Assembly: GCF_900314615.1 (NCBI RefSeq)
Contig: NZ_OMWA01000017.1
Location: 1 to 45,579 of the forward strand
DNA: 45,579 nucleotides
Direction of reading: 5' to 3'
Origin: an uncultured Methanobrevibacter sp.
Lineage (GTDB): Archaea; Methanobacteriota; Methanobacteria; Methanobacteriales; Methanobacteriaceae
Part shown: piece by piece, positions 32,421-41,512 of the stretch
How positions within the stretch are numbered: position 1 is the first letter of the stretch
Layout of the letters: each line of letters begins with the position of its first letter
The notes under the pieces: generated by a model
The model's input: the letters and a program-made list of their open reading frames with translations, nothing else
Database searches by the model: none
What the model was told of the DNA's origin: nothing
Made by a program: the position numbers and the translations under genes

Positions 32421-33569
32421 TTATTCCTCCTTAAGTCCAATCCATGTGACTTCTTTTTCAGGCACATTTTTAGTTTTTTCGTATACTTCTAAGATTGATT
32501 CAGGTGTAATGTCTCTTCCACCTAAACCTGCAATAAATCCGTAAGCATCTTTGTGGATTTTAGCTTTAATATCAGTGTATAATGCTCCACCAATTCCGAA
32601 AGTAACGTTTTTATCGATAACTGCTAATCTGTCACAATTTTTAACAGCTTCATCAATAGCTTCAACTGGGAATGGTCTGTAAGCTCTGATTTTAAGCAAT
32701 CCTACTTTTTCGCCTTTTTCTCTTAACTGATCAACAATAACTCTGATGGTACTGCAGAGAGAACCCATAGCAACAAAGATGATTTCAGCATCTTCTGTTT
32801 TGTATGGTTCTACAAGACCATATTGTCTTCCGAATATTTCTGCAAATTCATCGCATGTTTTTTGGATAACTTCAATGGAGTTTTCCATAGCTATCTGCAT
32901 GTCATGTCTTGCTTCAAGATAGTAATCAGGGTCTGCTAAGTTACCGATAGACATTGGGTCTTTAGGATCAAGGTATGAATGTTCTGGTTTGTATGGAGGT
33001 AAAAATTCATCTACTGGTTCTTGATCAGGAATTTCTACAGGTTCAACTGTGTGAGTTAAAATAAATCCGTCTAAACATACCATTGATGGGAGCAGTACAT
33101 TAGGGTTTTCTGAAATTTTATAAGCCATTAATGTGGTATCTAATGCTTCCTGTGCATTTTCAACATAAATTTGCAACCATCCTGCATCTCTTTGTGCAAT
33201 AGAATCTTGCTGGTCATTCCAGATGTTTAAAGGTGCAGATATTGCTCTGTTTGCATCTGCTAAAACAAATGGTGCTCTCATACCTGCTGCAGCAAATAAA
33301 ATTTCGTGCATTAACATTAATCCTTGTGAGGATGTTGCTGTAAATACTCTTACTCCTGCACAACTAGCTCCAACAGCAGCACTTATTGCACTGTGTTCTG
33401 ATTCTACTTTAACATATTTAGCATCAATTTTTTCATCTGCAACATATTGTGCTAAGTACTCTGAAATTGTAGTTTGTGGAGTAATTGGATAAACAGGAAT
33501 AACTTGAGGTCTAGCTAATCTTGCAGCTTCTGCCACAGCCTTATTTGCGGTCATTACTTCTCTTATCAT
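32421..33569 (-). CDS. porA: Pyruvate:ferredoxin oxidoreductase alpha subunit
   Basis: 382 residues. Typical alpha-subunit elements: VIPVYPITPQTTISEYLAQYV, VESEHSAISAAVGASCAGVRVFTATSSQGLMLMHEIL, MRAPFVLADANRAISAPLNIW and NDQQDSIAQRDAGW. A transketolase C-terminal-like domain covers the last 130 residues. Start ATG 33569 follows GAGTGAT. Confidence 0.96.
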   Translation of the reverse strand: MIREVMTANKAVAEAARLARPQVIPVYPITPQTTISEYLAQYVADEKIDAKYVKVESEHSAISAAVGASCAGVRVFTATSSQGLMLMHEILFAAAGMRAPFVLADANRAISAPLNIWNDQQDSIAQRDAGWLQIYVENAQEALDTTLMAYKISENPNVLLPSMVCLDGFILTHTVEPVEIPDQEPVDEFLPPYKPEHSYLDPKDPMSIGNLADPDYYLEARHDMQIAMENSIEVIQKTCDEFAEIFGRQYGLVEPYKTEDAEIIFVAMGSLCSTIRVIVDQLREKGEKVGLLKIRAYRPFPVEAIDEAVKNCDRLAVIDKNVTFGIGGALYTDIKAKIHKDAYGFIAGLGGRDITPESILEVYEKTKNVPEKEVTWIGLKEE

Positions 33570-33582
33570 TAAATCACTCTCT

Positions 33583-33825
33583 TTATTCTTTTACCATTTC
33601 GATTGCATCGGAAGGACATTCGTGTGCACAAATTCCGCATCCTTTACAGTAATCGTAATCAATATCATGTTGTTTGTTTACGCTGGAATCTGGACAGAAT
33701 ACAATACAGTTATCGCAATCAATACATTTTTCTTTGTCTAATATAGGTTTGAAAGTTCTCCAACTTCCAGTTTTATTATTTTTACTACTTCCTGGTGTTT
33801 TAATTACACATCCTATAGTTACCAT
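33583..33825 (-). CDS. porD: Pyruvate:ferredoxin oxidoreductase delta subunit (ferredoxin)
   Basis: 80 residues; GGTGATATT precedes ATG 33825. Two [4Fe-4S] motifs: CIDCDNCIVFCPDSSV and CKGCGICAHECPSDAIEM. It carries electrons between the beta subunit and external ferredoxin. 12 bp from porC and 13 bp from porA. Confidence 0.94.
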   Translation of the reverse strand: MVTIGCVIKTPGSSKNNKTGSWRTFKPILDKEKCIDCDNCIVFCPDSSVNKQHDIDYDYCKGCGICAHECPSDAIEMVKE

Positions 33826-33837
33826 AATATCACCTTA

Positions 33838-34359
33838 TTATCCCATTTCGTAAGCTTTTTTGGTAGCATCTGCATTTAACTCTCCAATTTTTCCAGGGAA
33901 TGTTTCTTTAATCACTGCAATAAGTGATTCAATACTTACTAAGTTGGTTTTTTTAGCAAAGTATCCTAAAATAATTGTGTTCACGATGTTACGTCCTAAC
34001 AGGTCAAGTGCAATACCGGTTGCATCGATGCTGTGGACAACGTGTTCTCCACTACCTTCAAAGTCTTGGGTGTTTATAATTACTTCAGTATTGTCTTTAA
34101 TTCCAGCAAATACGTCGACTACATTTAATAATCCATCATCAAGAACTAATACATAGTCTGGGTTGTAGATTTGATATCTTAAGTCGATAGGCTTATCATC
34201 AATTCTTGTGAAAGCCATAACTGGAGCTCCTCTACGTTCAACTCCAAAAAATGGGAAAGCCTGAACAAATTTTCCGTCTTTGAAAGCCGCTTTTGCTAAA
34301 ATTTCAGCAGCAGTTACAGAACCTTGTCCGCCTCTACCATGAAAACGAATTTCAATCAT
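33838..34359 (-). CDS. porC: Pyruvate:ferredoxin oxidoreductase gamma subunit
   Basis: 173 residues, first gene of the operon. GGAGGAGAA lies just before ATG 34359. Contains the gamma-subunit signature IRFHGRGGQGSVTAAEILAKAAF and GVERRGAPVMAFTRID. The TATA box on the minus strand at 34411-34418 (ATTTATAT) would give a leader of roughly 25-30 nt. The ribosome site is complementary to the UCUCCUC in the loop of RNA copy 3 (noted under findings). Confidence 0.95.
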   Translation of the reverse strand: MIEIRFHGRGGQGSVTAAEILAKAAFKDGKFVQAFPFFGVERRGAPVMAFTRIDDKPIDLRYQIYNPDYVLVLDDGLLNVVDVFAGIKDNTEVIINTQDFEGSGEHVVHSIDATGIALDLLGRNIVNTIILGYFAKKTNLVSIESLIAVIKETFPGKIGELNADATKKAYEMG

Positions 34360-34644
34360 TAATTCTCCTCCATATTATTTATCATGTATAATCATTATAA
34401 ATTTAAAAATATATAAATCTTATGTTAAATTTAATTTTTGAATAAATTTGTTTAATTTTTTTTGTTTTAATCATTTGATTTTTGTTTATAAATTTAATAA
34501 TGGCTTTATCATTTTCATTCTTTTTTAATAGAATTTTTATAATCTTTTTAGATATGATGATAATTTTTGAGAAATATAAAATTAAATAATATTAATATAA
34601 TAGAGTAATCTAATAATTATTATAAAAAATTTGGTTGGAGTTAT

Positions 34645-36249
34645 ATGAAAGTTTTAATAATTACTGGTGAGTTGGCATATCCTTTGATTAAGGAAGTAGT
34701 TTCAGGTTCAAAAGAAGATATTATTGTCCATATTGCAGATAATACTCAAGTGGCAGCGTTTCTGACTCCAAGACAAATTATTAAAGAAGTCAAAAACTGT
34801 TTTTCTGACCATCTGGAGGAAATAGACATGATTCTAGTTCCTGGTCTGATTAAAAAAGGAACAAAAGAAATCACAAAGGAACTTGGAATTCCAACATTCA
34901 AGGGCTCCACAGATGGTGCAGATCTTGCAATGGTGCTGAATCTGGTGGGAAGCATTGATTTGTCAGAAGATAAACCTGCTGATAAGTTGATTGAAGAGGA
35001 AAAACGTAAAGAAGCTTTCAAATTCATTGAAGAATTTGAAAATGATGCTGAAAACATTGAAAAACTTCTCCAAAAGCCAAACAACATCAAAATCAGAAAT
35101 CTTCCTGTCGGTGAGGATTTTCCGATGAGGGTTCTCTCTGAAATAGCTAATGCGCCATTTTTATCAAAAGAAGCATTAATCAACAAATGCCAGTACTTTG
35201 TAGATTCCGGAGCAGACATGATTGATATCGGAATGGCTGCAGGAGAGGATTTCTCAGATAAAATCCCTGATTTGATAAAAACTTTAAGACCTATTGTTGG
35301 TGACAGGCCACTGAGTATAGACACATTAAATCCTAAAGAAATACAGGTCGCTGCTGAAAATGGAATCGATTTTGTTTTAAGCCTTGATTTGGGAAACAAC
35401 AGTGAAGTTCAGGAAATTTTAAAGGAAAAGGATATTCCTGCAGTATTGCTTCCAACTAATTTTTCACAGGGCAAATCACCTAAATCTCCGGCTGAACGTG
35501 TTGAGGCAATGCATCAGCTGATTAAGGATACTGAAGGATTACGCTATGTTGCAGATCTGATTTTGGATCCGGTAAACAGTTCAAGTATAGTGGAATCCAT
35601 CATAGCATGCAATGAATTTCATAAAACAAATCCTGCGCCGATGTTTTTCGGTGTCGGTAATGTTACTGAACTTATGGATGCCGATTCCGGCGGTGTCAAT
35701 GTTCTTCTGGCAGGAATCGGAATGGAACTTGGAGTAAGCATTCTTTTTACTCCGGAAGAAAGCGGAAAAACAAGAGGAAGTGTGTATGAACTTGCCACCG
35801 CTTCAAAAATGATGTTTCTTGCAAAGCACAGAAAATCCATTCCGAAAGATTTGGGAATTAATCTGGTTGCATTTAAAGACAAGCATAAAAGAAACGATAT
35901 AATTTTAAATGAACTGGACGGAGTTGAAGAAATTAAACAGGAACGTCCGTTAAAATTCATTAGAGATAAAGCCGGAAGCTTTAAAATCAATGTTGATTAC
36001 GGCACAACAGTTGCTGAAAGCAGAATTACTGCTACTCATTTTAAGAAAAACGAAGCCGACCTGGTTATTGTCGGTCACTCTGCAAAAGAAGTTTATGAAG
36101 AAATTATCTCAAAAGAACTTGTAACAAGAATGGAACATGCGGCATATTTAGGTTCCGAACTTCAAAAAGCAGAAATAGCGATGATTACTGGAAAAGAATA
36201 TGTTCAGGATTTTGAATTGTTCAAAAATCCTGACGAGTTTAAAAATTAG
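34645..36249 (+). CDS. Dihydropteroate synthase-related protein
   Basis: 534 residues; TTGGAG precedes ATG 34645. The C-terminal two thirds is a DHPS-like TIM barrel (FLSKEALINKCQYFVDSGADMIDIGMAAG, RPLSIDTLNPKEIQVAAENGIDFVLSLDL, LRYVADLILDPVNSS, MFFGVGNVTELMDADSGGVNVLLAGIGMELG), matching the archaeal family annotated as dihydropteroate synthase-related. The first 160 residues form a separate domain. Methanogens use methanopterin rather than folate; a role in pterin metabolism is likely but the precise reaction of this family is not settled, so no gene symbol is given. It ends two bases before the convergent Ser-rich gene. Confidence 0.85.
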   Translation: MKVLIITGELAYPLIKEVVSGSKEDIIVHIADNTQVAAFLTPRQIIKEVKNCFSDHLEEIDMILVPGLIKKGTKEITKELGIPTFKGSTDGADLAMVLNLVGSIDLSEDKPADKLIEEEKRKEAFKFIEEFENDAENIEKLLQKPNNIKIRNLPVGEDFPMRVLSEIANAPFLSKEALINKCQYFVDSGADMIDIGMAAGEDFSDKIPDLIKTLRPIVGDRPLSIDTLNPKEIQVAAENGIDFVLSLDLGNNSEVQEILKEKDIPAVLLPTNFSQGKSPKSPAERVEAMHQLIKDTEGLRYVADLILDPVNSSSIVESIIACNEFHKTNPAPMFFGVGNVTELMDADSGGVNVLLAGIGMELGVSILFTPEESGKTRGSVYELATASKMMFLAKHRKSIPKDLGINLVAFKDKHKRNDIILNELDGVEEIKQERPLKFIRDKAGSFKINVDYGTTVAESRITATHFKKNEADLVIVGHSAKEVYEEIISKELVTRMEHAAYLGSELQKAEIAMITGKEYVQDFELFKNPDEFKN

Positions 36250-36251
36250 TC

Positions 36252-36644
36252 TTAATCAAAGTCTCCTGAACTGGCGCTTCCTTCAGACTGTCCCGCCTGC
36301 TGGCTTGAAGAAGCACTGCTGTCAGAACTTGGGGTGTAAGATTGACTGCTGGATGACTGGGAACTGTATCCGCTGTCACTGCTGACACTACTGCTGCTAC
36401 TGGATGAACTGCTGCTCTGAGATGAATCCGGAGCATAAATTCCTGTATCTCTAGCGGTGTCCTGGGAACTGCTGCTTGTATTAAGACTTGTATTTGTTGT
36501 ATTTGTATGGGTTGTATTTACAGTAGGCTCAGTTTGATTATTGTGGTTAAGTGATATTCCAACACCTGTAATAACCAAATATGCGCCTGCACTAATAACA
36601 ATAAAAATTAATAGTATTATAATTATTGCATTGCCTTTATCCAT
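36252..36644 (-). CDS. Membrane-anchored Ser-rich low-complexity protein
   Basis: 130 residues. One N-terminal membrane segment (NAIIIILLIFIVISAGAYLVITGVG) is followed by a Thr/Asn-rich and then an extreme Ser-rich stretch (about residues 55-125). TTxT/NxT-like sites might be glycosylated. It has no recognised family and could be a cell-wall-spanning spacer or a lipid-free surface peptide. The codon choice is ordinary for the window. A CCTCCG-complement ribosome site (GGAGG) precedes ATG 36644. Confidence 0.65.
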   Translation of the reverse strand: MDKGNAIIIILLIFIVISAGAYLVITGVGISLNHNNQTEPTVNTTHTNTTNTSLNTSSSSQDTARDTGIYAPDSSQSSSSSSSSSSVSSDSGYSSQSSSSQSYTPSSDSSASSSQQAGQSEGSASSGDFD

Positions 36645-36758
36645 ATTTTACCTCCGTTTATAATATTTAATGTAGGTTAATATATAATTAATTACATAAC
36701 TTTATATGATTTTATAATTATATATTTACTTTATAATAAAAATTAAGAAGGTTAAATT

Positions 36759-37613
36759 TTGCAGACTGAAAATATTACAATTAAAGATATTGATAAACTG
36801 CTTCTGGAATCTGATTATGTTTCAAACAATGAGATTTCAACAACAGTATATTTGTCATTTTTACTTGGAAAGCCAATGCTTATTGAAGGGCCACCAGGTG
36901 TAGGTAAAACAGAACTTGCTAAAGTAATTGCAAAATCATTTGAAAGGGATTTTTTCAGGATTCAGTGTTATGAGGGAATAACATTTGAACAGATTGTCGG
37001 TGAGTGGAATTATCAAAAACAACTGCTCCATCTTGAAGCTGCCAGAAACGACAAGAACAGTGAAGAAAAGATTTTTGATGAGGAATATTTCATACAAAGA
37101 CCTCTTCTCAACGCATTCATGAACCAAAAAGATTCAGTATTGCTTATTGATGAAATCGATAAAGCCGATGAAGAAGTTGAAAGTTTCCTGCTTCAGGCAT
37201 TAGGTGAGAGGGAAATCACAATCAATGATTTGGGAACCTTCCAGCTTCAAAACGATTTGATAGTTATACTGACATCCAACTCCCAAAGGTCACTTCTTGA
37301 TGAAACCAAAGACAGATGTCTGTTCTTATACATTCCATACCCTACAGTTGAAAGGGAAATAGAAATTGTCAAATCCAAAATACCTGAAGCAGATGAAGAG
37401 GTTGTTTCAACTGTTGTAAAACTGGTTCAAAACATCCGTAATTTAAATCTGATGAAAAAGCCTTCTGTAAGGGGAACTGTTGACTGGGTCAAATCAGTTT
37501 CAAATCTTGGAACTAAAAATCTCGATGAATCACTTGAAAGCAGCATAGGCGTTGCTATCAAAACAGAAAGTGACAAGAAAAGAGTTATCAAAGACGTTTT
37601 ACATAAAAGATAA
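36759..37613 (+). CDS. MoxR-type AAA+ ATPase
   Basis: 284 residues from TTG 36759, AGAAGG upstream. Walker A GPPGVGKT (44-51), Walker B SVLLIDEIDKADEEVESFLL and sensor 1 VILTSNSQR are present. MoxR ATPases act as chaperones that activate or insert cofactors into partner enzymes together with VWA proteins. The next gene, one base downstream, encodes that VWA partner. Confidence 0.9.
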   Translation: MQTENITIKDIDKLLLESDYVSNNEISTTVYLSFLLGKPMLIEGPPGVGKTELAKVIAKSFERDFFRIQCYEGITFEQIVGEWNYQKQLLHLEAARNDKNSEEKIFDEEYFIQRPLLNAFMNQKDSVLLIDEIDKADEEVESFLLQALGEREITINDLGTFQLQNDLIVILTSNSQRSLLDETKDRCLFLYIPYPTVEREIEIVKSKIPEADEEVVSTVVKLVQNIRNLNLMKKPSVRGTVDWVKSVSNLGTKNLDESLESSIGVAIKTESDKKRVIKDVLHKR

Positions 37614-37614
37614 A

Positions 37615-38769
37615 ATGATTGCCAAAATTGCTAATCTGTCTGCACAGTTAAGGGATGAAGGATTGCCTGTAAGTATCAGAAGCACTCAATCTGCCGTACA
37701 AATCTATCAGGATTTAGGTCAGGATGACAGGTTACTTTTAAAAACAGCTCTCATGGCGGTATATGTTAAGGACAGATATGACATTCCTAAATTCAACAAG
37801 ATTTTTGAAAAGATTTTCAAAGAGGAAGTCCAGAATAAAGCATCTGATCCGCTTGAACACAGCAAGGCTTACAGAGGAGCAGGTCCGAAATCCAATAAAT
37901 ACATTATCAAAAAGCAGAATACCGCATTCCAGAAACTTCAAAAGGAAAAAATAAACAATGAAAAGTTGAGGATGCTTTCCGGCCAGCCCCTCCTTGAAGA
38001 AGTTAAACAGCTTGAAAGGGACGGTGAGCTGATGAACAAGGATTTGACCAAACTCAACAGATTCGACCCGAGGATGCTTGAAATCTGTCAGAGGTTGGGT
38101 AAAAGAATAGCCAATAAGCGTTCAAGACGTAAAGTCAAATCCAGTTCCAACAGAATCGACATGAGAAAAACAATAAGAGCCAACCTGAAGTATGGCGGAG
38201 TCCCTGTTGAGCTTGTAAAGGCAAAGCCAAGGCCTCATAAAAATGAACATTTGTTTTTAAATGATATCAGCGGGTCATGTGAATGGATCAGCAGCTGGTT
38301 TTTCATGCTAATGTTTTCAGCCCAAACTGCATTTAAAAGATCTAGAACCTTCGAATTTGACAACAAAGTAATTGAAACTACAAAAGCTCTGAAAGAGGAA
38401 TATCTCATAGATTCATTCGTTAAGGTTAAAGACATGAGAGTAAAGAACATGATGGTTCACGGAACCTCTGACATGTATTCGGCTTTTACCAAGTTTCAGG
38501 ACATGGCAAATATAAATAACAAGTCTTATGTAATTATTTTATCTGACTGTAGGGACTGGTCAGGACCGAAAGTCAACGGAATTCCTGCAAGTGTAGGAGT
38601 TTTGGAAGAAATAGTCAGGGATTCTAAAAAGGTCGTAATCCTGAATCCTGAAGATAAGAACAAATGGGATGTAGTGGACAGCTGCGTGTCACTGTATGAG
38701 GAAGCCGGCGCACATGTTTTTGAAGTAAATACATTAAACCAGCTGGCCAAGTTCGTAGAACAGATGTAG
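37615..38769 (+). CDS. VWA domain (CoxE-like) protein
   Basis: 384 residues from ATG 37615, directly after the MoxR stop. The N-terminal half is helical and basic (DUF58/CoxE-type). The C-terminal von Willebrand A domain has the metal-site motif D217-I-S-G-S and a later MVHGTSDMYSAFTKF and ILSDCRDW. It is the metal-dependent partner of the MoxR ATPase; the client enzyme is not evident, although the tRNA-thiolation genes directly downstream are candidates by position only. Confidence 0.88.
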   Translation: MIAKIANLSAQLRDEGLPVSIRSTQSAVQIYQDLGQDDRLLLKTALMAVYVKDRYDIPKFNKIFEKIFKEEVQNKASDPLEHSKAYRGAGPKSNKYIIKKQNTAFQKLQKEKINNEKLRMLSGQPLLEEVKQLERDGELMNKDLTKLNRFDPRMLEICQRLGKRIANKRSRRKVKSSSNRIDMRKTIRANLKYGGVPVELVKAKPRPHKNEHLFLNDISGSCEWISSWFFMLMFSAQTAFKRSRTFEFDNKVIETTKALKEEYLIDSFVKVKDMRVKNMMVHGTSDMYSAFTKFQDMANINNKSYVIILSDCRDWSGPKVNGIPASVGVLEEIVRDSKKVVILNPEDKNKWDVVDSCVSLYEEAGAHVFEVNTLNQLAKFVEQM

Positions 38770-38778
38770 GTAGTTAAT

Positions 38779-39696
38779 ATGCAATGTAGTAAATGTGGAA
38801 ATCCTAAAGTCATTATTAAAAAACCGCAATCCGGTCAGTTACTGTGCAAGGATTGTTTTATTGAATCAATAGAAAGCAAAGTTATCAAAACAGTAAGAAA
38901 GGAAAAACTGCTTGATAAAGGAGATAAAGTTCTGGTTGCACTTTCCGGAGGAAAGGATAGTGTAACAACACTGGAAATCCTAAACAGCTTTCGTGAAATG
39001 CACATTATTGATATCTGTGCAGTAACTGTCGATGAAGGCATTGCAAATTACCGCCAGGAAGGTGTGGATATTGCAAAAAGACATGCTGAAAGACTTGGAA
39101 TTGAACATAAGGTAGTCTCTTTAAAGGAGGATTACGGCATTACTCTTGATGAAATAATGCAGAAAGACAATCATAAAGGCTCATGCACATACTGCGGAGT
39201 ATTCAGAAGAACAATCATCAATAAAGCCGCCCGTGAAATGGGGGCTACAAAAATCGCCACAGGACATAATCTTGATGATGAAGTTCAGGCAATCATGATG
39301 AACTATCTTGAAGGAAATATGGATAATCTCACCAAGCTCGGTGCTAAAAGTGAATCCAAAGCCAAGGAATTCACACCTAAAATCAAGCCTCTGCGTGAAA
39401 TTCCCGAAAGGGAAATCGGATTGTATGTAGTTGCAAAGGAACTTGAAGTTCACTTTGACAGCTGTCCGTATGCAATGCAGTCATTTAGAGGGGAAGTTTC
39501 AGAGGTTATTAATCAGCTTGCAGAAAAGCATCCTACTATAAAATATTCCACTCTACGAGGTTATGATAAAATTAAAAATGTTTTAAAAGATGAATTTAAA
39601 AAGGAATATCCTCAGAAAAGATGTGCACGCTGCGGTGAGCCTTCAGCTAATGAATTATGCAAAGCATGTTCATTTTTAGAAGAATTTGGATTGTGA
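38779..39696 (+). CDS. tRNA 2-thiolation enzyme of the TtuA/NcsA (Ctu1) family
   Basis: 305 residues. N-terminal zinc finger (CSKC at 3-6, LLCKDC at 23-26), PP-loop SGGKDS at 56-61 for ATP-dependent tRNA adenylation, active-site region CTYCGVFRR and later SCPYAMQSFRG supplying catalytic or cluster cysteines, and a C-terminal zinc finger CARCGEPSANELCKAC. It inserts sulfur into tRNA (U54 or U34). A ubiquitin-like sulfur carrier starts four bases after its stop, as expected for this mechanism. Confidence 0.9.
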   Translation: MQCSKCGNPKVIIKKPQSGQLLCKDCFIESIESKVIKTVRKEKLLDKGDKVLVALSGGKDSVTTLEILNSFREMHIIDICAVTVDEGIANYRQEGVDIAKRHAERLGIEHKVVSLKEDYGITLDEIMQKDNHKGSCTYCGVFRRTIINKAAREMGATKIATGHNLDDEVQAIMMNYLEGNMDNLTKLGAKSESKAKEFTPKIKPLREIPEREIGLYVVAKELEVHFDSCPYAMQSFRGEVSEVINQLAEKHPTIKYSTLRGYDKIKNVLKDEFKKEYPQKRCARCGEPSANELCKACSFLEEFGL

Positions 39697-39700
39697 TAAT

Positions 39701-39904
39701 ATGGCGTTTACATTAATTTATAAGAATTTAAATGAAAAAAGGGAAATCCCTAATGAAAATTACACTATCAAAGATTTACTTGATGATATGGAATTGTCAC
39801 CTCAGACAATTGTATCCAAACAGAACGGTGAACTGGTCATTGAGGATACTGTAATTGAAAACGATGATGAAATACAACTGGTTCAAATTATCTATGGTGG
39901 TTAA
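39701..39904 (+). CDS. Ubiquitin-like sulfur carrier (SAMP/MoaD/ThiS type)
   Basis: 67 residues from ATG 39701. Beta-grasp pattern (MAFTLIYKNLNEKREI...TIKDLLDDMELSPQTIVSKQNGELV...DEIQLVQIIYGG) ending in Gly-Gly, which is adenylated and thiocarboxylated by an E1-like enzyme. It likely donates sulfur to the thiolase encoded immediately upstream. The E1-like activator is not in the window. Confidence 0.88.
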   Translation: MAFTLIYKNLNEKREIPNENYTIKDLLDDMELSPQTIVSKQNGELVIEDTVIENDDEIQLVQIIYGG

Positions 39905-40765
39905 GTGAAGATAAGTTATGAATGCGGGCCCTGTTTTTTAAGACAGGCAAAAGAAGCTATGGATTTATCCACAGATGATGAAATGCTTAAAATGGAGATA
40001 ATGGAAGAAATCTTCAAGTTTTTAAATGATAATTTCAAACTGGGTGCTAACTCAAACAGTACCGGTTCTAAAATGCATAACATGATAAAACAGAAAACCT
40101 GCTGCAGGGATCCTTATTACAGGGAAAAAATTGAAGGCAATGAAATAGCATTAAAATATCTGCCTGATGTTAAAAAGATACTTGAAGAGGATGACAGCCT
40201 TGAAAACTATGTTAAAATAGCTATTATTGGAAATATTCTTGATTTTGGGGCATTCACATTGGATGATGATATTGAAGGCGTAATAAAGGAATCCCTTGAA
40301 AAAGACCTTGTCATAAAAGATATTGAAGAGTTTGAAGAATCTCTTAAAACAAATGATAAAGTATTGTATCTTGTAGACAACACTGGTGAAATAGTTTTTG
40401 ACAAGTTACTGCTTTCAAAAATCAAAGAATATGATTTGGACATTACTATTGCAGTCAAATCAGAACCTATACTGAATGATGCCTGCATGAAAGAAGCTCT
40501 TGAAGCAGGCCTTGACAAATACGGCGAAATTGTAGAGATAGGTGCCGGCACTGTAGGTTATGTGGACAGTGAAATTTCAGAGGAGTTTAGAGAAATTTTC
40601 AACAATCACAAATTCATTATTTCCAAAGGCATGGGAAATTATGAAGGTCTGACTGAAATTAATCTGGATGATAAGGAGCTCTTTTTCTTGTTATGTGCAA
40701 AATGCAATACAATATCAAAAGACATTGGAGTCAATCTCCATGACATGCTGCTTTTTAAAAAATAA
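39905..40765 (+). CDS. DUF89 (ARMT1-like) damage-control phosphatase family protein
   Basis: 286 residues from GTG 39905, which directly follows the stop of the sulfur carrier; GGTGG in that gene is the ribosome site. The N-terminal YECGPCFLRQAKEA with CxxC, the LVDNTGEIVFDKLL active-site motif, VKSEPILNDACMKEA and ISKGMGNYEGL match the DUF89 metal-dependent phosphatases, which hydrolyse damaged or side-product phospho-metabolites. Substrate unknown. Confidence 0.88.
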   Translation: MKISYECGPCFLRQAKEAMDLSTDDEMLKMEIMEEIFKFLNDNFKLGANSNSTGSKMHNMIKQKTCCRDPYYREKIEGNEIALKYLPDVKKILEEDDSLENYVKIAIIGNILDFGAFTLDDDIEGVIKESLEKDLVIKDIEEFEESLKTNDKVLYLVDNTGEIVFDKLLLSKIKEYDLDITIAVKSEPILNDACMKEALEAGLDKYGEIVEIGAGTVGYVDSEISEEFREIFNNHKFIISKGMGNYEGLTEINLDDKELFFLLCAKCNTISKDIGVNLHDMLLFKK

Positions 40766-40777
40766 ACTGTGATTTTC

Positions 40778-41512
40778 ATGATAATCGGTTTCATCGGATT
40801 TGGCAAGGTTTCCAGAACTCTCTTAAAATTAATATCTTCGAAGGATGTAAAATTTATCACATCAATGGAAGGCCGATCCGCTGAAACTCAAAACAGCATT
40901 AAAAATGAAAATATTGAAGTTTTAGACACTTTTAAGCAAGTGGCTATTAAATCAGATATTCTAATTTCAGCAACATCACCGAAATCAGCACCGGATGTAG
41001 CTCTAAAATACGGCAGGTATGCTCAGGGAATATACCTTGATTTAAATAACATATCTCCTGACACAACTGATGAAATCGGCAAAACTGTAAAAAATCTGGT
41101 CGACGGAGCTATCATCGGAAAAATAGATTCGGATAATCCTGTAATGTATATTTCAGGTAAAAAAGCAGATGAACTGTTGTTTTTAAATGAATTCATAACT
41201 GTTAAAAAAATCAGTGACAATGTCGGTGATGTGAGCATTCTTAAAATGCTTAGAAGCACATACACCAAAAGCTTATCCGCATTGCTTATAGAATCTTTTG
41301 AAATCTCCAAGACATATGGTCTTGAAGATGAATTTTTTGATATACTGGCACTGACTGAAGGTGATGAGTTCAGGCAAAAATCACTTTCAAGAATCAGCAA
41401 TACATTAAACAGTTCAAAAAGAAAATCCGAAGAACTGGAAGAGATTATAGAATTTTTCAATAAAAATGATTTGGTAATGGTTAAAGCAGCACTTGAAAAG
41501 CTCAGCCGATAA
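40778..41512 (+). CDS. NAD(P)-binding DUF1932 protein
   Basis: 244 residues from ATG 40778 (an in-frame GTG at 40769 is an alternative). A Rossmann fold opens the protein (IIGFIGFGKVSRTLLKL), followed by ISATSPKSAPDVALKYG and YLDLNNISPDTTDEIG; the C-terminal DUF1932 helical domain has LKMLRSTYTKSLSALLIES. It resembles 6-phosphogluconate or 3-hydroxyisobutyrate dehydrogenases in fold. Last gene of the plus-strand run; its end overlaps the convergent nucleotidyltransferase gene by 11 bases. Confidence 0.85.
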   Translation: MIIGFIGFGKVSRTLLKLISSKDVKFITSMEGRSAETQNSIKNENIEVLDTFKQVAIKSDILISATSPKSAPDVALKYGRYAQGIYLDLNNISPDTTDEIGKTVKNLVDGAIIGKIDSDNPVMYISGKKADELLFLNEFITVKKISDNVGDVSILKMLRSTYTKSLSALLIESFEISKTYGLEDEFFDILALTEGDEFRQKSLSRISNTLNSSKRKSEELEEIIEFFNKNDLVMVKAALEKLSR

